A DNA stretch of 64,000 nucleotides from SURF-28 sp034521465 (lineage in GTDB: Bacteria > Bacteroidota > Ignavibacteria > Ignavibacteriales > Melioribacteraceae), in contig JAXHMN010000016.1 in NCBI GenBank assembly GCA_034521465.1, positions 744,001-808,000 of the forward strand, written 5' to 3'. Positions 35,294-45,664 of the stretch are shown here, in pieces. Each line of letters starts with the position of its first letter. Position 1 is the stretch's first letter. The notes under the pieces are model-generated. The model did not search any database and was not told where the DNA came from. It saw nothing but the letters and a program-made list of their open reading frames with translations. Made by a program: the position numbers and the translations under genes.

Positions 35294-35995
35294 ATGAAAA
35301 CGAGTAAACGAGTAAAAGCAATTAAAGAACAATTAGATAAAAACAAAGAATACTCTTTGGCTGACGCAATTAAGTCTCTTAAAGAATTTTCAAGTGTTAA
35401 GTTCGATGAGACATTAGATTGTGCGATCAAGTTAGGGGTGAACCCTCGACACGCTGACCAAATGGTACGCGGAACCGTATCGCTTCCAAACGGTACGGGA
35501 AAAGAAGTTCGCGTACTGGTAATTGCCAAAGGTGCTAAAGCTGACGAAGCTAAAGAAGCCGGTGCAGATCATGCTGGTTTTGAAGAGTACCTCGAAAAAA
35601 TTAAAGAAGGTTGGACCGATGTCGATGTTGTTATTGCTACCCCGGATACAATGGGGGAACTTGGTAAATTAGGAAGAGTTTTAGGTCCGAAAGGGCTGAT
35701 GCCTAACCCTAAAAGTGGTACTGTAACCAATGATGTCGCACAAGCAGTCAAAGAAGTAAAAGCCGGTAAAATCGAATTCAGAGTTGAAAAAGCGGGCATT
35801 GTGCATGCATCTCTCGGTAAGTTGTCATTTACCGAACAGCAGCTAGAGGAAAATGCAAAAGCTTTTGTTCAAACAATTATTAAAATGCGACCCGCTTCGG
35901 CTAAAGGTCAGTATGTAAGAAGTTTTTATCTAACCAGTACGATGGGTCCTGGTTTGAAAATCATAAAAGACGAAACAGCGTCAAAGACAAAATAA
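35294..35995 (+). CDS. rplA: 50S ribosomal protein L1
   Basis: 233 aa. Forms the L1 stalk and in many bacteria represses its own mRNA. Motifs: LDCAIKLGVNPRHADQMVRG, GKLGRVLGPKGLMPNPKSGT (the L1 signature), GQYVRSFYLTSTMGPGLKI. Starts 23 bases after rplK. Confidence 0.97.
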   Translation: MKTSKRVKAIKEQLDKNKEYSLADAIKSLKEFSSVKFDETLDCAIKLGVNPRHADQMVRGTVSLPNGTGKEVRVLVIAKGAKADEAKEAGADHAGFEEYLEKIKEGWTDVDVVIATPDTMGELGKLGRVLGPKGLMPNPKSGTVTNDVAQAVKEVKAGKIEFRVEKAGIVHASLGKLSFTEQQLEENAKAFVQTIIKMRPASAKGQYVRSFYLTSTMGPGLKIIKDETASKTK

Positions 35996-36022
35996 AGTTT
36001 ACGCACTCAATATAAATGCTTC

Positions 36023-36045
36023 TACATTATTTTTATAATGTAACA
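36023..36045 (+). promoter_or_regulatory. small AT-rich hairpin in the rplJ leader
   Basis: TACATTAT then TTTTATAATGTA can form a stem of about 7 bp in the 67-base gap between rplA and rplJ, where many bacteria have the L10 autoregulatory site. Stability is low. Confidence 0.3.
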
Positions 36046-36062
36046 AATTATTTGGGAGTAAG

Positions 36063-36584
36063 ATGAATAAGCAAGAAAAAGTAGATGTTGTGGCGGAAAT
36101 TAAAGAACAAGTAAGTAATTCTACTGCACTCTATTTGGTTGATTATCACGGAATTAATGTTGAAGACATTAATAAAATCCGCAGCCAATTTAAGAAAGAA
36201 GGAACTACTTACAGAATTTATAAGAATACGCTACTCAAAAGAGCGCTCCAAGAACAAGGCGGATACGATGAATTCTTGGACAACCTCACCGGGATGACCG
36301 GTGTTGCCTTTACAGGTGAAAACTTTATTGCACCTGCTAAAATCATCAAAAAATATTTTGATGAAAAAGGTAATTTCAAATTCAAAGGATGCTATATCGA
36401 TTCTTCATATTACGACGAAGGCAAATTAGACACTTTAGCTTCTATGCCTACTAAAGATGAAGTTATGGCAAGTATTATCGGCAGCATTCAAAATCCGGCG
36501 ACCGGAATTGTTGGAGCAATTAACGCTGTGATGAGAGACATAGTCAGTTGTGTTGATCAAATCAGCAAGAAAGAAGCAGCTTAA
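36063..36584 (+). CDS. rplJ: 50S ribosomal protein L10
   Basis: 173 aa. Base of the L7/L12 stalk. N-terminal domain KQEKVDVVAEIKEQVSNSTA and LVDYHGINVEDINKIRSQFK; the C-terminal helix binds L12 dimers. Good ribosome site (GGGAGTAAG) before the ATG. Confidence 0.97.
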   Translation: MNKQEKVDVVAEIKEQVSNSTALYLVDYHGINVEDINKIRSQFKKEGTTYRIYKNTLLKRALQEQGGYDEFLDNLTGMTGVAFTGENFIAPAKIIKKYFDEKGNFKFKGCYIDSSYYDEGKLDTLASMPTKDEVMASIIGSIQNPATGIVGAINAVMRDIVSCVDQISKKEAA

Positions 36585-36617
36585 TTTTTTAAAAGGAATT
36601 AAACAAGGAGTTATAAA

Positions 36618-36989
36618 ATGTCAAAAATAGCAGAAATTGTTGAGCAAATTAAGGGCTTAACATTAGTTGAAGCAGCTGAATTAAAAACTGCATTAGAAGA
36701 CGAATTTGGTGTAACAGCAGCCGCACCGGTGGCAGCAGCCGCACCTGCAGCAGGTGGCGATGCCGCAGCAGAAGAACAAACTGAATTTGATGTTATTTTA
36801 GCCAGTTTCGGTGACAAGAAAATCAACGTTATTAAAGTTGTAAGAGCTCACACCGGTCTTGGTCTAAAAGAAGCAAAAGAATTGGTTGACAGTGCACCAA
36901 AGCCTGTTAAAGAAGCTGCTTCTAAAGACGAAGCAGAAAAAATCAAGAAAGAACTTGAAGAAGCAGGAGCTACCGTAGAACTTAAGTAA
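36618..36989 (+). CDS. rplL: 50S ribosomal protein L7/L12
   Basis: 123 aa. N-terminal dimer domain (LTLVEAAELKTALEDEFGV), an Ala/Pro/Gly hinge (about residues 34-52), and the factor-binding C-terminal domain KINVIKVVRAHTGLGLKEAK followed by ELVDSAPKPVKE. Strong AAGGAG site. Confidence 0.98.
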   Translation: MSKIAEIVEQIKGLTLVEAAELKTALEDEFGVTAAAPVAAAAPAAGGDAAAEEQTEFDVILASFGDKKINVIKVVRAHTGLGLKEAKELVDSAPKPVKEAASKDEAEKIKKELEEAGATVELK

Positions 36990-37023
36990 GCTGAATCATC
37001 ATAGAAAATAAGTTAAAAATACC

Positions 37024-37059
37024 AAAGTGGTAAGGCGGTGCAGTATGCCTTACCACTTT
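37024..37059 (+). promoter_or_regulatory. hairpin between rplL and rpoB
   Basis: AAAGTGGTAAGGC (37024-37036), 10-base loop, GCCTTACCACTTT (37047-37059): perfect 13-bp stem followed only by a short pyrimidine stretch (CTTCC). The position equals that of the E. coli rplL-rpoB attenuator and RNase III site, so partial termination or processing is likely. Confidence 0.72.
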
Positions 37060-37117
37060 CTTCCATTTACTACTGAAACAACAACTAGAAGAAAATATAT
37101 CACATTTGGAGGTTAGT

Positions 37118-40100
37118 TTGGATAAATCAAAAATTAATAAATTGACAAACAGAATTACATTCTCGTCCATATCCTCCGCAATCGATGCCCCGGATCTTCT
37201 CAATATTCAATTGGAATCTTTTGAAGATTTCCTTCAACTTAAGGTTCCGCCGGAAGAAAGAGAAGACAAAGGGTTGCAATCTGTATTTAATGCCAATTTT
37301 CCGATTCTCGACAATAAAGAGTTTTACAGACTTGATTTTATCGATTACGCAATAGAAAAACCAAGATTTTCAATTCAAGAATGTGAGGAGAGAGGATTAA
37401 CTTTTAACGCTCCTTTAAAAGCACGTTTAAGATTATCTACAAGAGACGACCAAACCGAAGAGTTTGTTAATACCGTTGAACAAGAAGTTTATCTAGGAAA
37501 TCTTCCCTTTATGAGCGGTAAAGGCACATTTGTTATTAACGGTGCTGAACGTGTGATCGTTAGTCAGTTGCACAGGTCACCCGGTGTCGCCTTTGCACAA
37601 AACGTTCACCCAAACGGCACGCCTATTTACTCAGCCAGAATAATTCCTTTTAGAGGTTCATGGGTTGAGTTTGCAACTGATATCAATCACATAATGTATG
37701 TTTATATAGACAGAAGAAAAAAATTCCCGGCAACAACATTACTCAGAGCTTTAGATTATACGACTGATCAAGAAATTCTTGATCTATTCGATTTGGTGGA
37801 AGAAGTAACCGTTAAAAAATTGAATGCTGATGATCACACAGGTAGAATTGCTGCCGAAGATGTAATCGATACATCAACCGGCGAAATATACGCTCAAAAA
37901 GATGAAGAATTGACCGAAGATATTATTGATTCTATCAAAGGATCAACTCTTACAAAAGTTAATCTAATTTCTACTGAAACCTCACCCGATCAAGATTTGA
38001 TTCTGAATACATTGGCTAAGGATACAGCCAAAACTAAAGAAGAAGCATTGTTTGCAATTTACAGACAATTAAGATCCGGCGAAGCGCCGGATATAGATAC
38101 AGCTCAAGGTTTAATTGACAAGCTGTTTTTTAATGAAAAGAGGTATGACTTAGGTGAAGTTGGTCGTTTCAGGATGAATGATAAACTTGGGCTCGATATT
38201 GATCCGGATATAAAAATACTTACTATCGAAGATATTATTGCTATAATGAAAAATATCATCAAATTGAAAAACGGAAACGTAACAATTGATGATATTGATC
38301 ATTTAGGAAATAGAAGAGTTAGAACTGTTGGTGAACAACTCATGCAACAGTATAATGTTGGCTTGGCAAGAATGGCTCGTACTATTAAAGAAAGAATGAA
38401 CATGCGAGACCAAGAAAACATGCAGCCGCAAGATCTGGTGAATGCGAGAACAATAAGCAGTGTTATAAATGCGTTCTTTGGTACAAACCAGTTATCACAA
38501 TTTATGGATCAAACTAATCCGCTTTCCGAATTGACTCATAAAAGAAGAGTTTCTGCATTAGGCCCGGGTGGCTTAACAAGAGAAAGAGCAGGATTTGAAG
38601 TTCGTGACGTTCACCATTCACATTACGGTCGGCTCTGCCCGATTGAAACTCCCGAAGGTCCGAACATCGGTTTGATCTCATCATTGACAATTTACGCGAC
38701 AGTAAATCACCTTGGTTTCTTGGAAACCCCTTACAGAAAAGTTAAAAATAATAAAGTTTCAAACGACGTTAAGTATTTAAGTGCGGATCAAGAAGATGAA
38801 TTTACAATTGCGCAGGCAAATGCACCGATAGATGATAACGGAAAATTTGTTAATGAAAGAGTCAAGTCGAGATACAAAGACGAGTATCCGATTGTAACCC
38901 CGGATCAAATCCAATACATGGATGTTGCTCCTTCTCAAATTGTTTCTGTTGCAGCAGCATTAATCCCGTTCCTGGAACACGATGATGCGAACAGAGCGCT
39001 TATGGGTTCTAACATGCAGCGTCAAGCTGTTCCGTTATTAACACCGAGCGCACCGATAGTCGGTACGGGCATGGAATGGAAAGCTGCAAGGGATTCTAGA
39101 AATTTAATCATTGCTGAAGACAACGGAATTGTAGAATATGTTGATTCGAAATCTTTAGTTGTTAAATATGAAGTTGATGAAAACAGTTTTGAAACATTAA
39201 CAAACTTTGATGATGAAAGAAGAGTAACTTATAACCTCACAAAGTTTGCCGGCACAAACCAAGAAACATGTTTCAACCAAATACCTATTGCAAAGGCTGG
39301 TCAAAAAGTTAAAAAAGGTGATGTTCTTGCTGACGGGCCGGCAACCGAAAATGGTGAACTCGCACTCGGTAAAAACGTTGCTGTTGCTTTTATGCCTTGG
39401 AGAGGTTATAACTTTGAAGATGCAATTGTGTTAAGCGAAAGACTTGTGCAGGATGATGTTTACACATCGATTCATATTGAAGAATTCGAACTACAAGTTC
39501 GCGAAACTAAAAGAGGTGAAGAAGAACTAACCCGGGATATTCCAAACGTAAGTGAAGAAGCGACTAAAGACCTCGATGAAAATGGTATCGTAAGAGAAGG
39601 TGCTGAAGTTAAAGAGGGTGATATTCTCATTGGTAAAATCACACCAAAAGGTGAAACCGATCCAACACCTGAAGAAAAACTTTTGAAAGCGATTTTCGGG
39701 GATAAAGCCGGTGATGTAAAAGATGCATCGCTTAAAGCATCGCCCGGATTGAAAGGTACGGTAATCAAAACCAGACTTTTCAGCCGTAAACGAAAAGATG
39801 CAGAATCTAAGAAACTTGAGAAAAAACAGCTCGAAGAATTAGATCTGAAATACAATCGACAGTTAAGCAAACACTATACAAAGTTAGTAGCTAAATTAAC
39901 GAAGATTGCCGGTGATAAAGCAACAACCGGAATAAGGGATCTAGACGGCAGCGTTGTATTCCGAAGCGGCACTTCGATGAAAGAAGATACATTTACTTCA
40001 ATTGAAGATGTAACCAAACTTGATTATACACAAGATTGGTTTGATAACAAGAAAACTAACGAGATGATCAAAATCCTCTTCAAGAATTACTTTACTCTAA

Positions 40101-40897
40101 AATCAGAACTGGAAGAGGATTATAAGCGTGTAAAATTAAAAATTCATTCAGGCGATGAATTGCCGCCGGGTATCGTACAACTTGCCAAAGTATATGTGGC
40201 TAAAAAACGAAAAATAACCGTTGGCGATAAAATGGCCGGTCGGCACGGAAATAAAGGTGTAGTTGCTAAAGTTGTTCCGATTGAAGATATGCCGTTCCAC
40301 GAAGACGGAACTCCGGTTGATATAGTACTTAACCCGCTTGGTGTGCCGTCACGAATGAACCTCGGTCAGTTGTACGAAACTGCACTTGGCTGGGTTGGCG
40401 AAAGACTCGGTCTTAAGTTCGAAACTCCAATTTTTGATAGTGCTTCTGTGTCAGAAGTTGAAGGTTGGATGGAAGAAGCCGGATTGGATAAAGGAAGTAA
40501 AACTTGGTTATATGATGGTAGATCAGGGGAACAATTCCATCAAAAAGTAACATGCGGATATATTTATATGTTAAAATTAGGACACATGGTTGATGATAAA
40601 CTTCATGCCCGTTCAATTGGACCTTACTCATTAATTACTCAGCAACCGCTTGGTGGTAAAGCACAGTTTGGCGGTCAGAGATTTGGTGAAATGGAAGTTT
40701 GGGCATTGGAAGGTTACGGAGCTGCACATGTGCTTCAAGAAATCCTAACGGTGAAAAGTGATGATGTTACAGGTAGAGCTAAGACGTATGAGGCAATCGT
40801 TAAAGGAGAAAACTTACCGGATCCTAATATTCCGGAGGCCTTTAGCGTACTGATTAAAGAATTGCAAGGTTTAGGACTCGATATCAAAATTAACTAG
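37118..40897 (+). CDS. rpoB: DNA-directed RNA polymerase subunit beta
   Basis: Catalytic beta subunit, 1259 aa from the TTG at 37118. The frame opens at a TTG at 37106, but GGAGG (37108-37112) lies inside that extension and is correctly spaced for 37118. Visible: FEDFLQLKVPPEER; the rifampicin region FGTNQLSQFMDQTNPLSEL, THKRRVSALGPGGLTRERAG; GRLCPIETPEGPNIGLI; KMAGRHGNKGVVAKV; and the C-terminal GGKAQFGGQRFGEMEVWALE. The rifampicin-contact residues look like the sensitive type. Confidence 0.97.
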   Translation: MDKSKINKLTNRITFSSISSAIDAPDLLNIQLESFEDFLQLKVPPEEREDKGLQSVFNANFPILDNKEFYRLDFIDYAIEKPRFSIQECEERGLTFNAPLKARLRLSTRDDQTEEFVNTVEQEVYLGNLPFMSGKGTFVINGAERVIVSQLHRSPGVAFAQNVHPNGTPIYSARIIPFRGSWVEFATDINHIMYVYIDRRKKFPATTLLRALDYTTDQEILDLFDLVEEVTVKKLNADDHTGRIAAEDVIDTSTGEIYAQKDEELTEDIIDSIKGSTLTKVNLISTETSPDQDLILNTLAKDTAKTKEEALFAIYRQLRSGEAPDIDTAQGLIDKLFFNEKRYDLGEVGRFRMNDKLGLDIDPDIKILTIEDIIAIMKNIIKLKNGNVTIDDIDHLGNRRVRTVGEQLMQQYNVGLARMARTIKERMNMRDQENMQPQDLVNARTISSVINAFFGTNQLSQFMDQTNPLSELTHKRRVSALGPGGLTRERAGFEVRDVHHSHYGRLCPIETPEGPNIGLISSLTIYATVNHLGFLETPYRKVKNNKVSNDVKYLSADQEDEFTIAQANAPIDDNGKFVNERVKSRYKDEYPIVTPDQIQYMDVAPSQIVSVAAALIPFLEHDDANRALMGSNMQRQAVPLLTPSAPIVGTGMEWKAARDSRNLIIAEDNGIVEYVDSKSLVVKYEVDENSFETLTNFDDERRVTYNLTKFAGTNQETCFNQIPIAKAGQKVKKGDVLADGPATENGELALGKNVAVAFMPWRGYNFEDAIVLSERLVQDDVYTSIHIEEFELQVRETKRGEEELTRDIPNVSEEATKDLDENGIVREGAEVKEGDILIGKITPKGETDPTPEEKLLKAIFGDKAGDVKDASLKASPGLKGTVIKTRLFSRKRKDAESKKLEKKQLEELDLKYNRQLSKHYTKLVAKLTKIAGDKATTGIRDLDGSVVFRSGTSMKEDTFTSIEDVTKLDYTQDWFDNKKTNEMIKILFKNYFTLKSELEEDYKRVKLKIHSGDELPPGIVQLAKVYVAKKRKITVGDKMAGRHGNKGVVAKVVPIEDMPFHEDGTPVDIVLNPLGVPSRMNLGQLYETALGWVGERLGLKFETPIFDSASVSEVEGWMEEAGLDKGSKTWLYDGRSGEQFHQKVTCGYIYMLKLGHMVDDKLHARSIGPYSLITQQPLGGKAQFGGQRFGEMEVWALEGYGAAHVLQEILTVKSDDVTGRAKTYEAIVKGENLPDPNIPEAFSVLIKELQGLGLDIKIN

Positions 40898-40920
40898 TTA
40901 AACTTATTTAGGAGATTCTT

Positions 40921-43900
40921 ATGAGATTTAGAGCTCAAGAACAAAAAACAAAGCACATAAACAAATTGACAATTAGTTTAGCTAGTCCTGATGATATATT
41001 GTCAAGGTCTCACGGTGAAGTAACCAAGCCTGAAACGATAAATTATAGATCATTCCGACCAGAAAAAGATGGTTTATTCTGTGAGAAGATTTTTGGCCCC
41101 GTTAAGGATTGGGAATGTGCTTGCGGAAAATATAAAGGTATTAGATATAAAGGAATTGTTTGTGACAGATGCGGTGTTGAAGTTACCCTTAAGGCAGTAA
41201 GACGAGAAAGAATGGGACACATTGCATTAGCTGTTCCTGTTGTTCACATTTGGTTTTTCAAAGCATTACCTTCAAAAATTGGTAATATAATTGGTCTCAC
41301 CACTAAAGAATTAGAAAAGATAATTTACTATGAATCTTATGTGGTAATTAATCCTGGACCTACCGGAGTAAATGTTTTGGATTTGATTTCGGAAGATCAA
41401 TATTTCGAAATCTTAAATTCATTACCGCATGATAACGATTCGTTAGAGAATGATGATCCGAAAAAATTTATTGCAAAAATTGGTGGAGACGCTGTAAAAA
41501 CTCTTCTTAAATCTACTAAGATTGAAGAAACATTCTTTCAATTAAAAGCTCAACTTAAAGAAGAAACCTCTCAGCAAAAGAGAAACGATCTCTTAAAAAG
41601 ATTGAGAGTACTTGAAGCATTTAGAGAGCACGAAGGAAAAGTTCCTAACAAACCGGAATGGATGATAATGAGTGTTATTCCTGTCATCCCGCCTGAATTA
41701 AGACCTTTAGTTCCTCTCGAAGGTGGAAGATTTGCTACCTCCGATCTTAACGATCTATATAGAAGAGTAATAATTAGAAATAATCGTTTGAAACGTTTAA
41801 TTGACATCAAAGCGCCCGAAGTAATTCTTCGAAACGAAAAAAGAATGCTTCAAGAAGCTGTTGATGCTCTTTTTGATAATTCAAGAAGAACAAGTGCGGT
41901 AAGAAGTGACGGTAATAGACCGCTGAAATCATTGAGTGACATGCTCAAAGGTAAACAAGGCCGATTCCGTCAAAACCTGCTTGGTAAACGAGTTGATTAT
42001 TCAGGACGTTCTGTAATTGTTGTTGGTCCGGAATTGAAATTGCATCAATGTGGTCTGCCAAAAGATATGGCGGTTGAACTTTTCAAACCATTCATTATCC
42101 GAAAATTAATTGAACGCGGTTATTACAAAACTGTAAAAAGTTCAAGAAAAGCTGTCGATAGAAAAGAGCCCATGATTTGGGATATTTTAGAAACTCTTAT
42201 TGATGGTCATCCAATCATGTTGAACCGTGCACCAACGCTTCACAGATTAGGTATACAAGCATTCCAACCAATTTTAATTGACGGTAAAGCAATTCAGCTT
42301 CACCCGATGGTTTGTACTGCATTCAACGCCGATTTTGACGGTGATCAAATGGCTGTTCACGTTCCGCTTTCCTATGAAGCACAACTTGAAGCATCATTGC
42401 TAATGCTTTCAAGCCATAATATTCTTTCACCTCAAAACGGTGCGCCTATTGTTGTTCCGACACAGGACATTGTTCTTGGTTGTTATTACCTGACCAAAAC
42501 AAGACCCGGCGCTAAAGGCGAAGGAATGATATTCGGCAACACCGATGAAGTATTAATTGCTTATAACAATAGAGTAGTCGAGTTACATGCAAGAATAAAA
42601 GTTAAATTTGAAGGTGAATTTATAGACACTACTATTGGAAGAGTGATCTTTAACCAGATCGTTCCAAACGAAATGGGATTCTTTAATGAACTGCTCGTTA
42701 AAAAAGTGTTTAGCGGATTCATCTATAAAATGTTCATTAAACTTGGTAATGAAAGAACTGCAAAATTCCTCGACGAACTGAAAGATATTGGGTATAGATA
42801 TTCAACAGCTGCCGGAATTTCAATCAGTTATAGTGACATGATTATTCCGGAAGAAAAAAAATCACTTATTAAAGATTCCAACGAAAAAGTCGGTTCAATT
42901 TTAAGTGAACATGAGCAAGGTCTAATTACCGATGCCGAACGTTACAACAAAATTATTGACGTTTGGACTCACACAACAAATAACGTTGCCCGCTCATTGA
43001 TGGATAAAATTAAAACCGATAAACAAGGTTTTAACTCAGTACACATGATGGTTGACTCCGGTGCTAGAGGTTCGCAAGAACAGGTTCGTCAGCTTGCCGG
43101 TATGCGTGGCTTGATGATGAAACCTCAAAAAAGTTTAACCGGTCAGTCCGGGGAAATTATTGAAAACCCGATCGTTGCTAATTTTAAAGAAGGGTTATCT
43201 GTACTCGAGTACTTTATTTCAACTCACGGTGCCCGAAAAGGTCTTGCCGATACTGCACTAAAAACTGCTGATGCCGGTTACTTAACAAGAAGACTCTGCG
43301 ACGTGGCTCAGGATGTTATCGTATCTGAAGTTGATTGTGGTACGATTAGAGGTGTTTATATTTCTGCTCTGAAAGATGTTGAACTCGAAAGAGAACCGCT
43401 TGCAGAAAGAATAACCGGTCGTGTTGCGCAGGAAGATGTTTATGATCCGAAGTCGGATGAAATAATTATTGAAGCAGGTGAGTTGATAACCGATGAGATT
43501 GCAGAGAAAATTGACGATGCAAACATCGACTCAGTTTATATCAGAACTGTTCTCACATGCGAATCGAAACGTGGTGTTTGTGCAAAATGTTACGGAAGAA
43601 ACTTAACAACCGGTCGTTTAGTTGAGATTGGTGAATCAGTTGGTATTATTGCAGCGCAATCAATTGGTGAACCGGGAACACAGCTTACGCTCCGTACTTT
43701 CCACTTAGGAGGTACTTCATCGCGTATTGCATCACAGTCTCAAGTTGAAACTAACATTGACGGTAAAGTTAAATATGATAGAATAAACTTCGCTGAAAAA
43801 ACCGACTTTTTAGGAAAAGTAAGAGTTGTAATTGGCAGACGCGGATCAATGGGAATTTTTGATGAAGATAATCGTCAGATCAAAAAATTTGATATTCCCT

Positions 43901-45171
43901 ATGGTGCGGAGTTAATGGTTGAAGATAATGCGACAGTTAAAAAAGGACAACCATTGTACAACCATGATCCGTACAACTCGTTGATTCTCACTGATGCTGC
44001 CGGAACCGTTAATTTTATAGACTTGGTTGAAAATGTGACGATGGAACAAGTGGCTGATGAACAAACCGGTCACGTTCAAAAAGTTATTATAGAATCAAAA
44101 GATAAAACACTTACACCGAGTATTATAATTAAGACAGAAGACGGCGAAGAAAAATTATTCAACTTACCTGTAAAAGCATATCTCTCGGTTGAAGAAGGAG
44201 AAAAAGTTCAAGCAGGTACAATCCTTGCTAAAATTTCTAAATCTGCTTCTAAAACAAGAGATATCACCGGTGGTTTGCCGCGCGTAACCGAATTATTCGA
44301 GGCACGCAGCCCGCATGATCCTGCGATCGTTGCTGACATTGAAGGTAAAATTAAATTTGGCGCTCGCAAAAAAGGATCGAGAGAAATTATTGTTGAAGCA
44401 CCCGACGGTTCTGTTGAACATGTTTACAATGTTCCTTACGTAAAACATATTTTGGTTCAAGAAGGCGATGAAATTCCGGCAGGTGAAAAAATCACCGACG
44501 GTCCAGTCGACCCGAGAGATATTTTGAAAATTAAAGGAACAAATGCAGTCCAAGAATATCTCGTAAATGAAATTCAAGATGTTTACAGATTGCAAGGTGT
44601 TAAGATCAACGATAAACACATTGAAGTTATTGTAAGACAGATGCTCCAAAAATTAAGAGTCATTTCATCTGGTGATACAAACTTTATTGATGAAGACCTT
44701 ATCCATAGAGTTAAATTCAATGAGGAAAACGAGCAGATGAAATCATTGGTCTGCGTAACCGAACCCGGTGACTCTGGATTACATGTTGGTGTATTATTGA
44801 CTAAAACAAAAGTTCGTGAAATTAATGCTGATCTTAAGAAAAAAGATAAAAATCAAGTAGAAGTAAGAGATGCTGAACCGGCAACATTTGACAACATACT
44901 TCTCGGAATAACTCAAGCTGCACTCTCAACCGAAAGTTGGATATCAGCCGCATCATTCCAAGAGACAACTAAAGTATTGACCAATGCGGCAACTGCTGCT
45001 AAGAGCGATACACTAATTGGTCTAAAAGAAAATGTTGTAATGGGTCACTTAATACCAGCCGGTACTGGATTGAAGAAATATAAGAATCTATTGGTGATAG
45101 GTGATGAGCCGGAGATTGAAACAATAGAAGAAAGTGAAGAAAAAGTTAAAGAAACTAAAGGATCAGTATAG
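40921..45171 (+). CDS. rpoC: DNA-directed RNA polymerase subunit beta'
   Basis: 1416 aa. Zinc ribbon CACGKYKGIRYKGIVCDRCG, lid/rudder region LGKRVDYSGRSVIVVGPELK, the Mg-binding NADFDGDQMAVHVPLS, the second zinc site CESKRGVCAKCYGRNL, and the trigger-loop region SIGEPGTQLTLRTFHLGG. Frame intact throughout 4.2 kb. Good AGGAGA site. Confidence 0.98.
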   Translation: MRFRAQEQKTKHINKLTISLASPDDILSRSHGEVTKPETINYRSFRPEKDGLFCEKIFGPVKDWECACGKYKGIRYKGIVCDRCGVEVTLKAVRRERMGHIALAVPVVHIWFFKALPSKIGNIIGLTTKELEKIIYYESYVVINPGPTGVNVLDLISEDQYFEILNSLPHDNDSLENDDPKKFIAKIGGDAVKTLLKSTKIEETFFQLKAQLKEETSQQKRNDLLKRLRVLEAFREHEGKVPNKPEWMIMSVIPVIPPELRPLVPLEGGRFATSDLNDLYRRVIIRNNRLKRLIDIKAPEVILRNEKRMLQEAVDALFDNSRRTSAVRSDGNRPLKSLSDMLKGKQGRFRQNLLGKRVDYSGRSVIVVGPELKLHQCGLPKDMAVELFKPFIIRKLIERGYYKTVKSSRKAVDRKEPMIWDILETLIDGHPIMLNRAPTLHRLGIQAFQPILIDGKAIQLHPMVCTAFNADFDGDQMAVHVPLSYEAQLEASLLMLSSHNILSPQNGAPIVVPTQDIVLGCYYLTKTRPGAKGEGMIFGNTDEVLIAYNNRVVELHARIKVKFEGEFIDTTIGRVIFNQIVPNEMGFFNELLVKKVFSGFIYKMFIKLGNERTAKFLDELKDIGYRYSTAAGISISYSDMIIPEEKKSLIKDSNEKVGSILSEHEQGLITDAERYNKIIDVWTHTTNNVARSLMDKIKTDKQGFNSVHMMVDSGARGSQEQVRQLAGMRGLMMKPQKSLTGQSGEIIENPIVANFKEGLSVLEYFISTHGARKGLADTALKTADAGYLTRRLCDVAQDVIVSEVDCGTIRGVYISALKDVELEREPLAERITGRVAQEDVYDPKSDEIIIEAGELITDEIAEKIDDANIDSVYIRTVLTCESKRGVCAKCYGRNLTTGRLVEIGESVGIIAAQSIGEPGTQLTLRTFHLGGTSSRIASQSQVETNIDGKVKYDRINFAEKTDFLGKVRVVIGRRGSMGIFDEDNRQIKKFDIPYGAELMVEDNATVKKGQPLYNHDPYNSLILTDAAGTVNFIDLVENVTMEQVADEQTGHVQKVIIESKDKTLTPSIIIKTEDGEEKLFNLPVKAYLSVEEGEKVQAGTILAKISKSASKTRDITGGLPRVTELFEARSPHDPAIVADIEGKIKFGARKKGSREIIVEAPDGSVEHVYNVPYVKHILVQEGDEIPAGEKITDGPVDPRDILKIKGTNAVQEYLVNEIQDVYRLQGVKINDKHIEVIVRQMLQKLRVISSGDTNFIDEDLIHRVKFNEENEQMKSLVCVTEPGDSGLHVGVLLTKTKVREINADLKKKDKNQVEVRDAEPATFDNILLGITQAALSTESWISAASFQETTKVLTNAATAAKSDTLIGLKENVVMGHLIPAGTGLKKYKNLLVIGDEPEIETIEESEEKVKETKGSV

Positions 45172-45201
45172 ATATTTAGTTGCAAATTTAATTAGATATT
45201 A

Positions 45202-45230
45202 TTGACAATAAAATAAAATAGTGGTAAATT
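45202..45230 (+). promoter_or_regulatory. promoter of the str operon
   Basis: TTGACA (45202-45207), 17-base spacer, TAAATT (45225-45230), in the 107-base rpoC-rpsL gap; start near 45237, then TTGGAGGAAATTAAG before the rpsL GTG. No terminator is seen between rpoC and this promoter. Confidence 0.7.
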
Positions 45231-45278
45231 TTGAGTCTGTTTTCTATGGCAAAGATACAAAATTTTGGAGGAAATTAA

Positions 45279-45656
45279 GTGCCGACAATAAGTCAGTTGA
45301 TTAGGAAAGGAAGAAAGGAGATTAACGTAAAAAGTAAATCTCCGGCGTTACAAAACTGTCCTCAAAAAAGGGGTGTTTGTACAAGAGTTTATACAACGAC
45401 TCCTAAGAAACCTAATTCAGCATTAAGAAAAGTTGCTCGTGTTCGATTGACAAATCAATTAGAAGTTACCGCTTATATTCCTGGTGAAGGACATAACCTT
45501 CAAGAACACTCTATAGTGTTGATCAGGGGAGGAAGAGTTAAAGACTTACCCGGTGTGCGTTATCATATTTTACGTGGTTCGTTAGATACAAGCGGTGTTG
45601 AAGAAAGAAAACAAGGTCGTTCTAAATACGGCACTAAAAAACCTAAAGCAAAATAA
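45279..45656 (+). CDS. rpsL: 30S ribosomal protein S12
   Basis: 125 aa. Decoding-centre protein. Motifs TTPKKPNSALRKVARVRL (with the Lys linked to streptomycin sensitivity) and GRVKDLPGVRYHILRGSLD. GTG start after GGAGG. Confidence 0.98.
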   Translation: MPTISQLIRKGRKEINVKSKSPALQNCPQKRGVCTRVYTTTPKKPNSALRKVARVRLTNQLEVTAYIPGEGHNLQEHSIVLIRGGRVKDLPGVRYHILRGSLDTSGVEERKQGRSKYGTKKPKAK

Positions 45657-45664
45657 GTTGAGAT

